Shown here in pieces: positions 1 to 8,286 of a stretch of DNA of 64,000 nt. The translations under genes and the position numbers were made by a program. Below the pieces are notes generated by a model that saw only the letters and a list, made by a program, of their open reading frames with translations, made no database searches and was not told the DNA's origin. The DNA is from Saccharomonospora piscinae (GTDB taxonomy: Bacteria > Actinomycetota > Actinomycetes > Mycobacteriales > Pseudonocardiaceae). The stretch's first letter is position 1. Every line of letters begins with the position of its first letter. The DNA is taken from the NCBI RefSeq assembly GCF_005862235.1, contig NZ_VCEK01000001.1, positions 434,001 to 498,000 on the forward strand. Reading direction: 5' to 3'.

Positions 1-951
1 CAGCGCGGGGACACCGAAGTCGTCGACGAGCGCGGCCAGTTCGGGGTCCTCGCCGCGCACGTCGGTGGCGGTCTCGGGCCAGACGACGAGATCGGGCCGG
101 GGCACCTCACCGGCGCGGATGGCGTCGAGCAGTTCGGCGCTCTGCCGGAAGTGGTTCTCGCGGATGGTGGCACGCTCGCCGAGCAGACCGATACCGGCGT
201 CGGGGGCGTTTCCCTGCACGACGGCGACGGTGCGGCTGCCGGTCTCGGCCGCGGTCCCGATCGTCGGCCAGACCGCCAGGCCCACCAGCGGCGGCAGGAC
301 GACGGCGACGACGGGCGTTCGCCACGAGCGAGCCGGACGCCACCCCGTGGCCCGTGCCCGCACCAGCAGGTGCGCCAGGCCGAAACCGGTGACCAGCACG
401 GCGAACCCGACCAGTGGGGCGCCCCCGATCGAGGCCAGCGAGAGATAGGCGCCCTCGGGCTGGCTGAACGCGACCCGCCCCCACGGGAACCCGTTGAACG
501 GGAACCGCTGCCGCGCCCACTCCTGTAACAGGAACACCAGCGCCAGCCACACCGGCGCCGCGGGAAGGCGGGCGACGACCGGCATCAGCGCGCAGGCCGA
601 GGCCACGAACAGCGCCATCACCGCCGACAGCGCCAGCCACGGCGCTGGACCGAACTCCTGCCCGAGGAAGTCCTGGATCCAGAGCAGGTGGGTGAGGTTG
701 AACGCGAGCCCGAACACGAGGCCGTATCCGGCGGCACCCCACGCCCGGCGCCCGTGCAGGACGAGGCCGAGCCCGGCGAACGCCAGCGGCACCAGCCACC
801 ACAGCGGGCGCGGGGAGAAGCCCGCGAACAACACGAGCCCGGACGCGGCGGCCAGCGCCGCCCGGGCCGCGACACGGCCGAGCCGGTCACGGGTACGAGC
901 GACGCGCGCCGGAGCGTGGTGCGGGAACGACGGTGAGGCCGTGGCGGTCAC
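1..951 (-). CDS. lnt: Apolipoprotein N-acyltransferase (Lnt), 3' end cut by window edge
   Basis: This enzyme transfers a third acyl chain to the N-terminal cysteine of lipoproteins in the cytoplasmic membrane. The frame starts at a GTG (951) and stays open to position 1, giving 317 codons. The N-terminal half has several hydrophobic segments, including a conserved-looking stretch with FNGFPWGR. The C-terminal part enters the nitrilase-like domain (VVQGN) and then VVWPETA, whose Glu (about residue 293) corresponds to the catalytic Glu of the Lnt family. The catalytic Lys and Cys would lie beyond the window. A second Lnt-like gene at 17999 has lost this Glu, so this copy is the likely active enzyme. 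Family assignment is firm; activity is inferred. Confidence 0.9.
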   Translation of the reverse strand, partial: MTATASPSFPHHAPARVARTRDRLGRVAARAALAAASGLVLFAGFSPRPLWWLVPLAFAGLGLVLHGRRAWGAAGYGLVFGLAFNLTHLLWIQDFLGQEFGPAPWLALSAVMALFVASACALMPVVARLPAAPVWLALVFLLQEWARQRFPFNGFPWGRVAFSQPEGAYLSLASIGGAPLVGFAVLVTGFGLAHLLVRARATGWRPARSWRTPVVAVVLPPLVGLAVWPTIGTAAETGSRTVAVVQGNAPDAGIGLLGERATIRENHFRQSAELLDAIRAGEVPRPDLVVWPETATDVRGEDPELAALVDDFGVPAL

Positions 952-987
952 GCCGCCAGCCTAGGTCCCGAACCCCGGAGCCGACCG

Positions 988-1071
988 CCGTGTCCGCAGC
1001 TCCCGTAGCCGTGTCCGCAGCTCCCGTAGCCGTGTCCGCAGCTTGCGTAGCCGTGTCCGCAGCTTGTGTAG
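988..1071. repeat. Four tandem copies of a 21-bp unit
   Basis: Four head-to-tail units begin at 988, 1009, 1030 and 1051, each starting CCGTGTCCGCAGCT and ending GTAG. The first two are identical and the last two differ at a few bases (CCC becomes TGC or TGT). They lie between the 3' end of the amidohydrolase gene and the start of lnt. The same unit recurs at 51191-51240. No stable hairpin is obvious within one unit. Confidence 0.9.
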
Positions 1072-1099
1072 CCCGTTGCGGCGCGGGCAGGCCCGGCCC

Positions 1100-2746
1100 T
1101 CATCCGCGCGACGCCCCCGTACCCGGCGCGGTGTGGTCGTCCGCGTGGTCGTAGAGCACCGCACCGCCGCGCACGGTGCGCAGGCAGCGCGGCAGCGAGA
1201 CTCCGGGATCGAGCGGCGGCAGTCCGGGCACCCGGGAGCGCGGGTCGGTGGACCATCGCTGCACCCTGCTGTCGGAGGCGGCCACCACGAGGTCGTCGGC
1301 CTCCCACACCGCATAGTGGGCGGGCGCGCCAGGCACGAGGCTGCCGGTGACGCCGTCGTGGCCGCCCGCCGCGCGGTGCCCGCCCCGGGTGTGGGCGTTG
1401 AACGCCGCACGTGCGGAGATCCCCGAGCCGGCCGTGTGGTGCTGCACGGCCGCCCGCACGCTGCCCCACGGGTCGAGCGGGGTGACCGGGGCGTCGGAGC
1501 CGAACGCCAGGGACACGCCCTCGGCGGCCAGCGCGGCGAACGGGTTGAGCCCGGCGGCGCGCTCGGCGCCGAGACGGCTCGCGTACATCCCGCTCGGGCC
1601 GCCCCACAGCGCGTCGAACGCGGGTTGCATGGACGCGGTCACGTTCCAGCGTGCCAGCGCCGCGGCCTGCTCCCCCGTCACCATCTCGACGTGTTCGAGC
1701 CGGTGGGACACGCGGGCGAGCGCACGCTGCCCGACACGCTGTTCGGCCAGCGCCAGCGCGTCGACGAGTTCGCTCACGGCGGCGTCGCCGATGACGTGGA
1801 ACCCGGCCTGCAACCCCGCCTCGGTGCAGGCGACAACATGGTCGGCGATGGCCTCGGCGCTCAGGTAGCGGGTGCCGCGGGAGTGCGGGCGGTCGGCGTA
1901 GGGCTCGTGCAGCGCGGCGGTGCGCGAGCCCAGTGCGCCGTCGACGAACAGATCGCCGGCCAGCCCACGCAGGCCGAGTTCGCGCGCGAGACCGAGTGTG
2001 TGGTCGTCGGCGAGCGCGCCCCAGTACGGCACCACGTCGGGCAGGCCCGGTTCGGCGGCGGTACGCAGCAGTGTGCGCAGGTCGTCCTCACCGCAGATGT
2101 CGGGACCGGCGCACTCGTGGACGCTGACGATCCCGGCGCGGGCGGCGGCGCGCAGGAACGCACGCTGGGCGCGGGCCCGCTGGTCGGGGGTGAGGGCGGC
2201 GTGCGCCGCGGCGCGGGCGAGGTGGTGGGACTCGCGCGTCAGCGGCCCGTCCGGCGAGTAGCCGTCGGCGTGGAGGGCGTCCGGCGCCAGTTCGAGCAGC
2301 GCGCTGGACACGAGCGCGGAGTGGACGTCGACCCGGCTCAGATAGACGGGCACCTCCCCCGCGGCCTCGTCGAGTTCCGCGCGGCTGGGCAGCCGGGCGC
2401 CGGTCCAGGTCGACTCGTCCCAGCCGTGCGCGAGCAGGATCTCGCCGGGCAGCGCCGCCGTGCGCACGGCGGCGAGCAACTCGGCGGCGTCGCGGACGCC
2501 GGTGAGGTCGAGCCCGGTGAGATGCAGGCCGGTGTTGGTGGCGTGGACGTGGGCGTCGACGAAGGCGGGGGCGACGAACGCGCCGGCGAGGTCCACCACC
2601 TCGGCGTCGGGGTGCAGCGCACGGCCGGGTGTGTCCTGTCCCACCCAGACCACCGTGCCGTCGGTCACGGCCAGCGCGGTGGCATCGGGCGAGCTGGGGG
2701 TGTGGATGCGTCCGCCCACCAGGAGCGTCGTGTCACTGCTACTCAC
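1100..2746 (-). CDS. Amidohydrolase family protein (YtcJ/Amidohydro_3 type)
   Basis: A predicted cytosolic metal-dependent hydrolase of 548 residues, the usual length for the YtcJ-like branch of the amidohydrolase superfamily. The N-terminal beta-sandwich (LLVGGRIHTP) leads into the metal-binding DAHVH at residues 64-68. Further on are the HVIGDAAV segment, where a metal-ligand His is expected, and the late AFGSDAPVTP with the catalytic Asp. Such proteins hydrolyse C-N bonds, but the substrate is not readable from sequence. The start is an ATG 98 bases from the divergent radical-SAM gene. Its 3' end abuts the 21-bp tandem repeats. Family confidence is high; function is open. Confidence 0.88.
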   Translation of the reverse strand: MSSSDTTLLVGGRIHTPSSPDATALAVTDGTVVWVGQDTPGRALHPDAEVVDLAGAFVAPAFVDAHVHATNTGLHLTGLDLTGVRDAAELLAAVRTAALPGEILLAHGWDESTWTGARLPSRAELDEAAGEVPVYLSRVDVHSALVSSALLELAPDALHADGYSPDGPLTRESHHLARAAAHAALTPDQRARAQRAFLRAAARAGIVSVHECAGPDICGEDDLRTLLRTAAEPGLPDVVPYWGALADDHTLGLARELGLRGLAGDLFVDGALGSRTAALHEPYADRPHSRGTRYLSAEAIADHVVACTEAGLQAGFHVIGDAAVSELVDALALAEQRVGQRALARVSHRLEHVEMVTGEQAAALARWNVTASMQPAFDALWGGPSGMYASRLGAERAAGLNPFAALAAEGVSLAFGSDAPVTPLDPWGSVRAAVQHHTAGSGISARAAFNAHTRGGHRAAGGHDGVTGSLVPGAPAHYAVWEADDLVVAASDSRVQRWSTDPRSRVPGLPPLDPGVSLPRCLRTVRGGAVLYDHADDHTAPGTGASRG

Positions 2747-2802
2747 GCTCCAGAGTGTGCCACCCGCTCCCGGACGAGAAGTTTTGCGTCTGAACGTCGA
2801 TA

Positions 2803-2818
2803 TGAAAGGATATTTTCA
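2803..2818. promoter_or_regulatory. Palindromic candidate operator in the amidohydrolase/kamA divergent promoter
   Basis: The 98-bp divergent region between the two starts is clearly AT-richer than its surroundings. It contains TGAAAGGATATTTTCA, an imperfect dyad with arms TGAAA and TTTCA. It sits about 27 bases before the downstream GTG and could bind a regulator of one or both genes. The regulator is unknown; no adjacent regulator gene is present. A Shine-Dalgarno-like GAGGAG follows at about 2834. Confidence 0.4.
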
Positions 2819-2844
2819 CGAGCAGTCGACATTGAGGAGCAGAA

Positions 2845-4233
2845 GTGACTGTGACCCAGGAACCTGCTGAACCCGCTGCCGAGCTCGCGGAACAGCCCTA
2901 CACCTACCGGCGCGTCGAGTTGGCGGAACCCGACTGGCGGCGCTTTCCGGGCTGGCGCGACGTGACCGAGGCGCAGTGGCGGGACGCGCAGTGGCAGCGA
3001 GTCCACTGCGTACGCAACGTCAAGCAACTCCGCGCGCTGATGGGAGACCTGCTTGAGGACCGGTTCTACGACGACCTCGTGGCCGACCAGCAGGAGCTCG
3101 CGACGATGTCGATGCTGCTGCCCCCGCAGATGCTCAACACGATGGCGCCGCACGCGGGCACCGATCCGGCCAAGGTCACCGAGGCGTTCTACGCCGACCC
3201 GATCCGCCGCTACATGCTGCCCGTGCGCAGCGACCGCGACCCCGACTGGCCGAGCCACCCGCATTCGCAGCGCGACTCGCTGCACGAGGCGGAGATGTGG
3301 GTCGTGGAGGGCCTCACCCACCGCTACCCCACCAAGGTCCTGGCCGAGCTCCTCTCGACGTGCCCCCAGTACTGCGGGCACTGCACCCGCATGGACCTGG
3401 TCGGCAACTCGACCCCCCAGATCGACAAGCACAAGCTCGCCCTCAAGCCGGTGGACCGCCAGGACGCCATGATCGACTACTTGAAGCGCACCCCGGGCGT
3501 GCGCGACGTGGTCGTCTCCGGCGGCGACGTGGCCAACGTGCCGTGGCACCAGCTCGAAGCGTTCCTCATGCGACTGCTCGACATCGAGACCGTGCGCGAC
3601 ATCCGGCTGGCCACCAAGGCACTCGCGGGGCTTCCGCAGCACTGGCTGCAGCCCAAGGTCGTCGAGGGGCTGGCCCGCGTGGGCGGCACCGCGCGCCGCC
3701 GTGGCGTGAACCTCGCCATCCACACCCACGTCAACCACGCGCAGTCGGTCACGCCGCTGGTGGCGGAGGCCACCCGCGCCGCACTGGACGCCGGGGTGCG
3801 CGACGTCCGCAACCAGGGCGTGCTCATGCGCGGGGTCAACGACACTCCGGCGCAGCTCTTGGACCTGTGCTTCGCGCTCCAGGGCGAGGCGAGCATCCTG
3901 CCCTACTACTTCTACATGTGCGACATGATCCCCAACGCGGAGCACTGGCGGCTGTCGGTGGCCGAGGCGCAGGAACTCCAGCACGCCATCATGGGCTACC
4001 TCCCCGGCTACGCCACGCCGCGCATCATCTGCGACGTGCCGTACGTCGGCAAGCGGTGGGTACACCAGCTCGCCGAGTACGACCGCGAGCGCGGCATCTC
4101 GTACTGGACGAAGAACTACCGCACCGGCATCGAGCACGACGATCCCGAGGCGCTGCGCCGCCGGTACCCGTACTACGACCCGGTGTCGACGCTGCCCGCG
4201 GCCGGGCAGCAGTGGTGGCGGGAGAACGGCTGA
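2845..4233 (+). CDS. KamA-family radical SAM protein (lysine 2,3-aminomutase-like)
   Basis: A 462-residue cytosolic radical-SAM protein. The CxxxCxxC cluster motif is explicit (CPQYCGHC, Cys173, 177, 180) and is followed by a TIM-barrel region with VVSGGDV. Near the C-terminus DVPYVGKRW places Lys403 where lysine 2,3-aminomutases hold their PLP lysine, so an amino acid aminomutase reaction is plausible. It is longer than classical LAM (about 416). No acetyltransferase for making N-acetyl-beta-lysine is adjacent, so its role is uncertain. The GTG start at 2845 is preceded by GAGGAG at a good distance. A hairpin terminator follows its stop directly. Confidence 0.88.
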   Translation: MTVTQEPAEPAAELAEQPYTYRRVELAEPDWRRFPGWRDVTEAQWRDAQWQRVHCVRNVKQLRALMGDLLEDRFYDDLVADQQELATMSMLLPPQMLNTMAPHAGTDPAKVTEAFYADPIRRYMLPVRSDRDPDWPSHPHSQRDSLHEAEMWVVEGLTHRYPTKVLAELLSTCPQYCGHCTRMDLVGNSTPQIDKHKLALKPVDRQDAMIDYLKRTPGVRDVVVSGGDVANVPWHQLEAFLMRLLDIETVRDIRLATKALAGLPQHWLQPKVVEGLARVGGTARRRGVNLAIHTHVNHAQSVTPLVAEATRAALDAGVRDVRNQGVLMRGVNDTPAQLLDLCFALQGEASILPYYFYMCDMIPNAEHWRLSVAEAQELQHAIMGYLPGYATPRIICDVPYVGKRWVHQLAEYDRERGISYWTKNYRTGIEHDDPEALRRRYPYYDPVSTLPAAGQQWWRENG

Positions 4234-4251
4234 ACCACCCTTTCGGGTGGT
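4234..4251 (+). terminator. Hairpin immediately after the kamA-family gene
   Basis: ACCACCC-TTTC-GGGTGGT forms a perfect 7-bp stem with a 4-base loop starting at the base after the stop codon. No long T-run follows, as is usual in high-GC actinomycetes. It separates the radical-SAM gene from the ABC exporter genes. Confidence 0.65.
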
Positions 4252-4274
4252 CGACGCCACGGCTAACATGCGGC

Positions 4275-6860
4275 ATGCCCGCCTGGCGAAGATCATCTCG
4301 CGGCCCCGCCCCGGCTCTGCCGTGGCGGGCCGCGCCGAAAGCGGCCCTGTCGAGTCCCCTGACGCTCGTCGCCGCCGCCATTACCACGTTGCTCTCCTGC
4401 TTCCTCGCGGTCGGCGCGGTGCTGCACAGCTCCGCCGCGGGCGGCGCGACGCTGGACCACCAGGCCGCCACCGTGTGCCCGGACTCGTACGGCCCGGTCA
4501 TCACCCAGGCAGGAGTGGCGCCGGAGAAGGTTCCCGCGATCATCGAGACCGTGGAGCGGCACGCCGCCGTCCACGGCTTCGGCACCCCCACGGTGAGCCT
4601 GTTCAGCCACGAAACGCAGGGCGTCGAGTTCGGGACCGGCGAGGGCTTCATCGTGCGCCTCGGCTACCGCGACGGCGGGACCGAGCAGCTCACCCAGCTG
4701 CGCGGTGACGACACCACCGGGCTGTGGGTGGGACGCGACCTGGCGGGTTTCGCCGGGATCGGGCCGGGCGACCGCGCCGTCAACACCGAATGGCCCGCGA
4801 TCTCGGGCGTCTACACCGACCTCTACAACCCCGCGCCGCGCTGGTGGTGCTCCGTCCAGGACCTCGCGGTGCAGGACCGGCTGATGGATCCCCCGGGCGG
4901 CGCCGTCGTGTTCGCCACCGACCGGGCGGCGTTCGACGACGCCACGCGGGACCAGGAGTCGCTGGAGCGGCTCACGGTCACCTTCCCTGCCCCAGCGCCG
5001 CGCACCCTGGCCCAGGCCGAGGATTCCCAGGACCGGGCCGAGGCACTGCTCGCCGGTGTCCGCGACGAGCTGCGCGACCAGGGCATCGCCGCCCCCCTGC
5101 TGTCGACGCCGTTCGCGCGCTCGCTGGAGCTGGCCCGGCAGGCGCAGTCGACGGTCACGTTCTCGATCCTGCCGCTGGCCGCGCTGAGCGTCGGCGTGGG
5201 CCTGCTCGGCGCCGCCACCGTGGGTTTGCAGTGGTACCACCGCCGCCACGCCCAGGTGCGCCTGCACTCCGCACGCGGCCACGGTCCGGTGGCCGTCGGC
5301 AGCCTGGCCGCGGCCGAACTGGGCGGGTTCGTGCTGGCCGGGGGCATCGCCGGTGCGGTGCTGGCCCGGGTGAGCGCCCCGCTGTTCGCACCACCGGGCC
5401 AGGTCACCACCGGCGCACAGTGGTTCGCCGCCGGAGCGGCGATGCTGGTGCTGCTGGCGGCGATGTCCCTGCTCGTGCTGGTGGTGGCGGTGCGTACGCA
5501 CCGCGAGTTCGGCCTCGGCCTCACCGCGCCCCGGCGACGACGCGGGGTGTTGCCGCTCGTGCCGTGGGAGCTGCTGACCGCGGCGGTGGCACTGTGGGGC
5601 TGGTCCCGGCTGCCGCACGGCGGCGGCACCGGTTCCACCGGCCCCGTGCCCGAGACCGATCCGCTGGCCCTGATCTACCCGGTCGCGGTGGTGCTGACCG
5701 TCGGCCTGGTGACCGCCCGCCTGGCCTGGTGGGCGCTGCGGGCCTCGCACCGGCTGCGCTGGTGGTCGCGGCCGACGGCGCAGTGGGCGGTGCGGCGCCT
5801 GGCGCACGCCCGGGGGCCCGTCACCGGCGTGCTGATCGTCGCCGTGCTCGCGGTCGGCACGCTCACCGTCGGTTCGGCGATCTCGTCGGGCCAGCAGAGC
5901 GCGCTGGCCGAGAAGTCCGGAGTCTTCGTGGGCTCCGAATCGCGCACGGACGTGGAGAACGCCGTGGGCCGGGGTGAGATCGCACTGCCCGGATCGTTGC
6001 GCGAGCGCAGCACGGTGATCGGCACCGTCGGCGCGGGTGAGGGCACCGCGATGGTGTTCGATCCGGACACGTTCACCCGCGCCGCCTACACCGAGCATTT
6101 GCCGGACGCCACGCTGACCGACCTGCTCGCCCGGCTGGACGGCGCGGGTCCCGGCGGGGCGGTGCCCGTCATCGCGGTCGGCGACGCCCCGGCGACGGAG
6201 ACCACCCCGTTCGGCGAGATCCGGGCCGTCGGCCGCCTTGACGTGGTTCCGGTGCTCGGCGGGCAACCGGGCTACCTCGTGCCCCGCACCGCGCTGGACG
6301 CGGACCAGCTCGACGCGGTCCCACGCTGGGCGGTGCTGTCGACGGCCACCGTGGCGGAGGTGGGCGCCGCGCTGCGGCAGGAGGCCATCGTGCACATGAA
6401 CGCGGTGGGCAGGGCGGGCGCCTTCGATGCCCTGCCCTTCTACGTCGTCGAGTGGACGTTCGGGTTCGTGGCGCTGCTGGGAGTCGTCCTCGGAGTGGCC
6501 GCGGCGCTGGCGATGCTGGTGGCGATGGAGACCCGGCGACGGCAGAACACGTTGACGGCGGCACTGGCACGGCGCATGGGTCTGCGCCGCCGCGCACTGT
6601 GGGGCGGCCAGGCGGTCGAGCTGGGCACGGTGGCCGGGCTGGCGCTCGCCGTCGGCCTCACCTGCGGGGTCACCGTGGCAGCGCTGTCGGTGCGGCGGTT
6701 CGACCCGGCCCGCTGGCTCCCTCCGGGGTCGGGCCTGCCCGGCCTGGCGCCGCTGGTGCTCACGGTCACGGCCTGTGGCCTCGTGGTGGTGGGACTGGCC
6801 TGCTGGATCGCGGTGCGTTCCGTGCGCACCGCCCGAGTCGCGGAGCTGCTGCGTGAGTGA
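4275..6860 (+). CDS. FtsX-like ABC transporter permease
   Basis: An 861-residue membrane protein with the build of a MacB/FtsX-type exporter permease. It has an N-terminal transmembrane helix (about 24-45) and a large extracytoplasmic domain to about 290. A helix cluster (about 295-480) precedes another helix near 516 and a second external domain. A final three-helix FtsX block (about 723-861) ends in a cytoplasmic RTARVAELLRE tail. The start at ATG 4275 is chosen because the protein-like hydrophobic N-terminus begins just after it; the frame is open far upstream but overlaps the kamA-like gene. It overlaps the first ATPase gene by 8 bases, so the three genes form one operon. Substrate is unknown. 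Confidence 0.85.
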   Translation: MPAWRRSSRGPAPALPWRAAPKAALSSPLTLVAAAITTLLSCFLAVGAVLHSSAAGGATLDHQAATVCPDSYGPVITQAGVAPEKVPAIIETVERHAAVHGFGTPTVSLFSHETQGVEFGTGEGFIVRLGYRDGGTEQLTQLRGDDTTGLWVGRDLAGFAGIGPGDRAVNTEWPAISGVYTDLYNPAPRWWCSVQDLAVQDRLMDPPGGAVVFATDRAAFDDATRDQESLERLTVTFPAPAPRTLAQAEDSQDRAEALLAGVRDELRDQGIAAPLLSTPFARSLELARQAQSTVTFSILPLAALSVGVGLLGAATVGLQWYHRRHAQVRLHSARGHGPVAVGSLAAAELGGFVLAGGIAGAVLARVSAPLFAPPGQVTTGAQWFAAGAAMLVLLAAMSLLVLVVAVRTHREFGLGLTAPRRRRGVLPLVPWELLTAAVALWGWSRLPHGGGTGSTGPVPETDPLALIYPVAVVLTVGLVTARLAWWALRASHRLRWWSRPTAQWAVRRLAHARGPVTGVLIVAVLAVGTLTVGSAISSGQQSALAEKSGVFVGSESRTDVENAVGRGEIALPGSLRERSTVIGTVGAGEGTAMVFDPDTFTRAAYTEHLPDATLTDLLARLDGAGPGGAVPVIAVGDAPATETTPFGEIRAVGRLDVVPVLGGQPGYLVPRTALDADQLDAVPRWAVLSTATVAEVGAALRQEAIVHMNAVGRAGAFDALPFYVVEWTFGFVALLGVVLGVAAALAMLVAMETRRRQNTLTAALARRMGLRRRALWGGQAVELGTVAGLALAVGLTCGVTVAALSVRRFDPARWLPPGSGLPGLAPLVLTVTACGLVVVGLACWIAVRSVRTARVAELLRE

Positions 6861-7542
6861 CGAGCCGATCTACCGCCTGCGGCGGGTGGGTGTCGACTAC
6901 CCGCTTCCCACAGCCCGCGACGGTCGGGTCACGGGACTCGACGACGTCACCCTCGACGTCCCGGCGACCGGGCTGACCGTGCTCGCCGGGCCGTCCGGCT
7001 CGGGAAAGTCGACATTGCTGCGGGTGCTGGCCCTGTTCCAGCCGCCCACGCGGGGACGTGTCGCCTTCGCGGGCGCGGCGGTCGGGCCGTCCCCGCGCGA
7101 ACGCCGCGCTGTCCGGCGCCACGGGATCGGCCTCGTCTTCCAGACCCCGACCGACAACCTGCTGCCGACGCTGTCGGTGGCGGACAACCTGCACGCCGCC
7201 GCCCAGTCGGCGCGGCGGCGGGCCGACTCCGAGGACCTGCTGACGCGGATGGGGCTCGCCGGGACGGGTCGATGGCGGATTCCCGCGCTGTCGGGCGGGC
7301 AGCAGCAACGGCTGGCGTTCGCGTGCGCGCTCGCGCGCGGCTGCCCGGTCGTGCTTGCCGACGAACCGACCTCCCAGCTCGACGACACCTCGGCGGGACA
7401 CGTGCTCGACGCGATCACCCGGCTCGTGGACCAGGGTGTCCCGGTCGTGACGACCTCGCACGACGACCGGGTCGTCGAACGCGGGGACCGCGTGGTCCGG
7501 CTCCGCGCCGGGCGGCTCACCGACCAGGAGGAACATCCGTGA
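6853..7542 (+). CDS. ABC transporter ATP-binding protein (first of pair)
   Basis: A 229-residue LolD/MacB-type ATPase. Walker A GPSGSGKST (about 46-54), signature LSGGQQQRL (about 145-153) and Walker B VVLADEPT are all canonical, followed by the H-loop TSHDD. The GTG start at 6853 lies inside the 3' end of the permease gene, implying translational coupling. It presumably powers the upstream FtsX-like permease, alone or with the second ATPase that overlaps it by 4 bases. Confidence 0.92.
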   Translation: MSDEPIYRLRRVGVDYPLPTARDGRVTGLDDVTLDVPATGLTVLAGPSGSGKSTLLRVLALFQPPTRGRVAFAGAAVGPSPRERRAVRRHGIGLVFQTPTDNLLPTLSVADNLHAAAQSARRRADSEDLLTRMGLAGTGRWRIPALSGGQQQRLAFACALARGCPVVLADEPTSQLDDTSAGHVLDAITRLVDQGVPVVTTSHDDRVVERGDRVVRLRAGRLTDQEEHP

Positions 7543-8249
7543 CACTCGGCCGCACCGACGCCGCCACCCCGCCACGGCAGCGGGGCGAGCACCCCGCCCT
7601 GCACGCGACCGGACTGCGGCGCCGCTTCGCCCAGGCCGGGCAGCACACCGAGGTACTGAGCGGCGCCGAACTCACCGTCGAGGCAGGAGAGCTGGTGACG
7701 ATCACCGGCCGCTCCGGGTCGGGCAAGACCACGTTGCTCGCATTGCTGTCCGGGTTCGACGCCCCCGACGAGGGCACGGTGACCTTCGGCGGCGAACCCG
7801 CCGACGCGGTGCCGTGGTGGGTGTGCGCGGTGCTGCCGCAGGCGCTCGGGCTCGCGGCCGAGCTCACCTGCGCCGAGAACGTCGCCCTGCCACGGCGCCT
7901 GCGCCCCGCGACGGCAGGGTCGGCGGAGCCACCCGAGTCGCGCGGTGTTGCGGAGGTGCTGGCCGATCTCGGCCTGGCCGACCTCGCCGACCGCTATCCC
8001 GCCGAGCTGTCCTTCGGGCAGCAACAGCGCGTGGCGCTGGCGCGTGCCGTCGTCGACGGGCCGTCGGTGCTGCTCGTCGACGAACCGACCGCACATCTCG
8101 ACGCCGCCGCCACGGGCACGGTGCTGGCACTGCTGCGGCGGCAGGCCGACGAGGGCACAGCCGTCGTGGCCGTCACCCACGATCCCGCGGTGCGGGAGGT
8201 CGCCGACCGGCGGCTGCGGCTCGACTCCGGTGTGCTGGTTCCGGGCTGA
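7539..8249 (+). CDS. ABC transporter ATP-binding protein (second of pair)
   Basis: A 236-residue ATPase with Walker A GRSGSGKTT (about 56-64), Walker B VLLVDEPT and H-loop VTHDP. The signature is LSFGQQQRV, with Phe in place of the usual second-position Gly. The GTG start overlaps the preceding stop as GTGA. One permease with two non-identical ATPases suggests a heterodimeric motor. The variant signature may make one composite site less active; that is inference. No substrate gene is in the operon. Confidence 0.9.
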   Translation: MTLGRTDAATPPRQRGEHPALHATGLRRRFAQAGQHTEVLSGAELTVEAGELVTITGRSGSGKTTLLALLSGFDAPDEGTVTFGGEPADAVPWWVCAVLPQALGLAAELTCAENVALPRRLRPATAGSAEPPESRGVAEVLADLGLADLADRYPAELSFGQQQRVALARAVVDGPSVLLVDEPTAHLDAAATGTVLALLRRQADEGTAVVAVTHDPAVREVADRRLRLDSGVLVPG

Positions 8250-8286
8250 GACCGGCCCCTGGCGGGAATGCGTAGAATGATCGACC

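Noticed and set aside
988-1071. CRISPR array
   Set aside because: The 21-bp units are contiguous with no spacers, and no cas genes are in the window.
3297-4274. Open frame extending the FtsX-like permease 326 codons upstream through the radical-SAM gene
   Set aside because: The translated extension is Pro/Arg/Gly-rich noise overlapping a well-supported gene. The permease-like N-terminus starts at 4275.
4293-6395. 700-codon minus-strand frame opposite the permease
   Set aside because: Composition typical of antisense shadows in 70% GC DNA and no recognisable domain.
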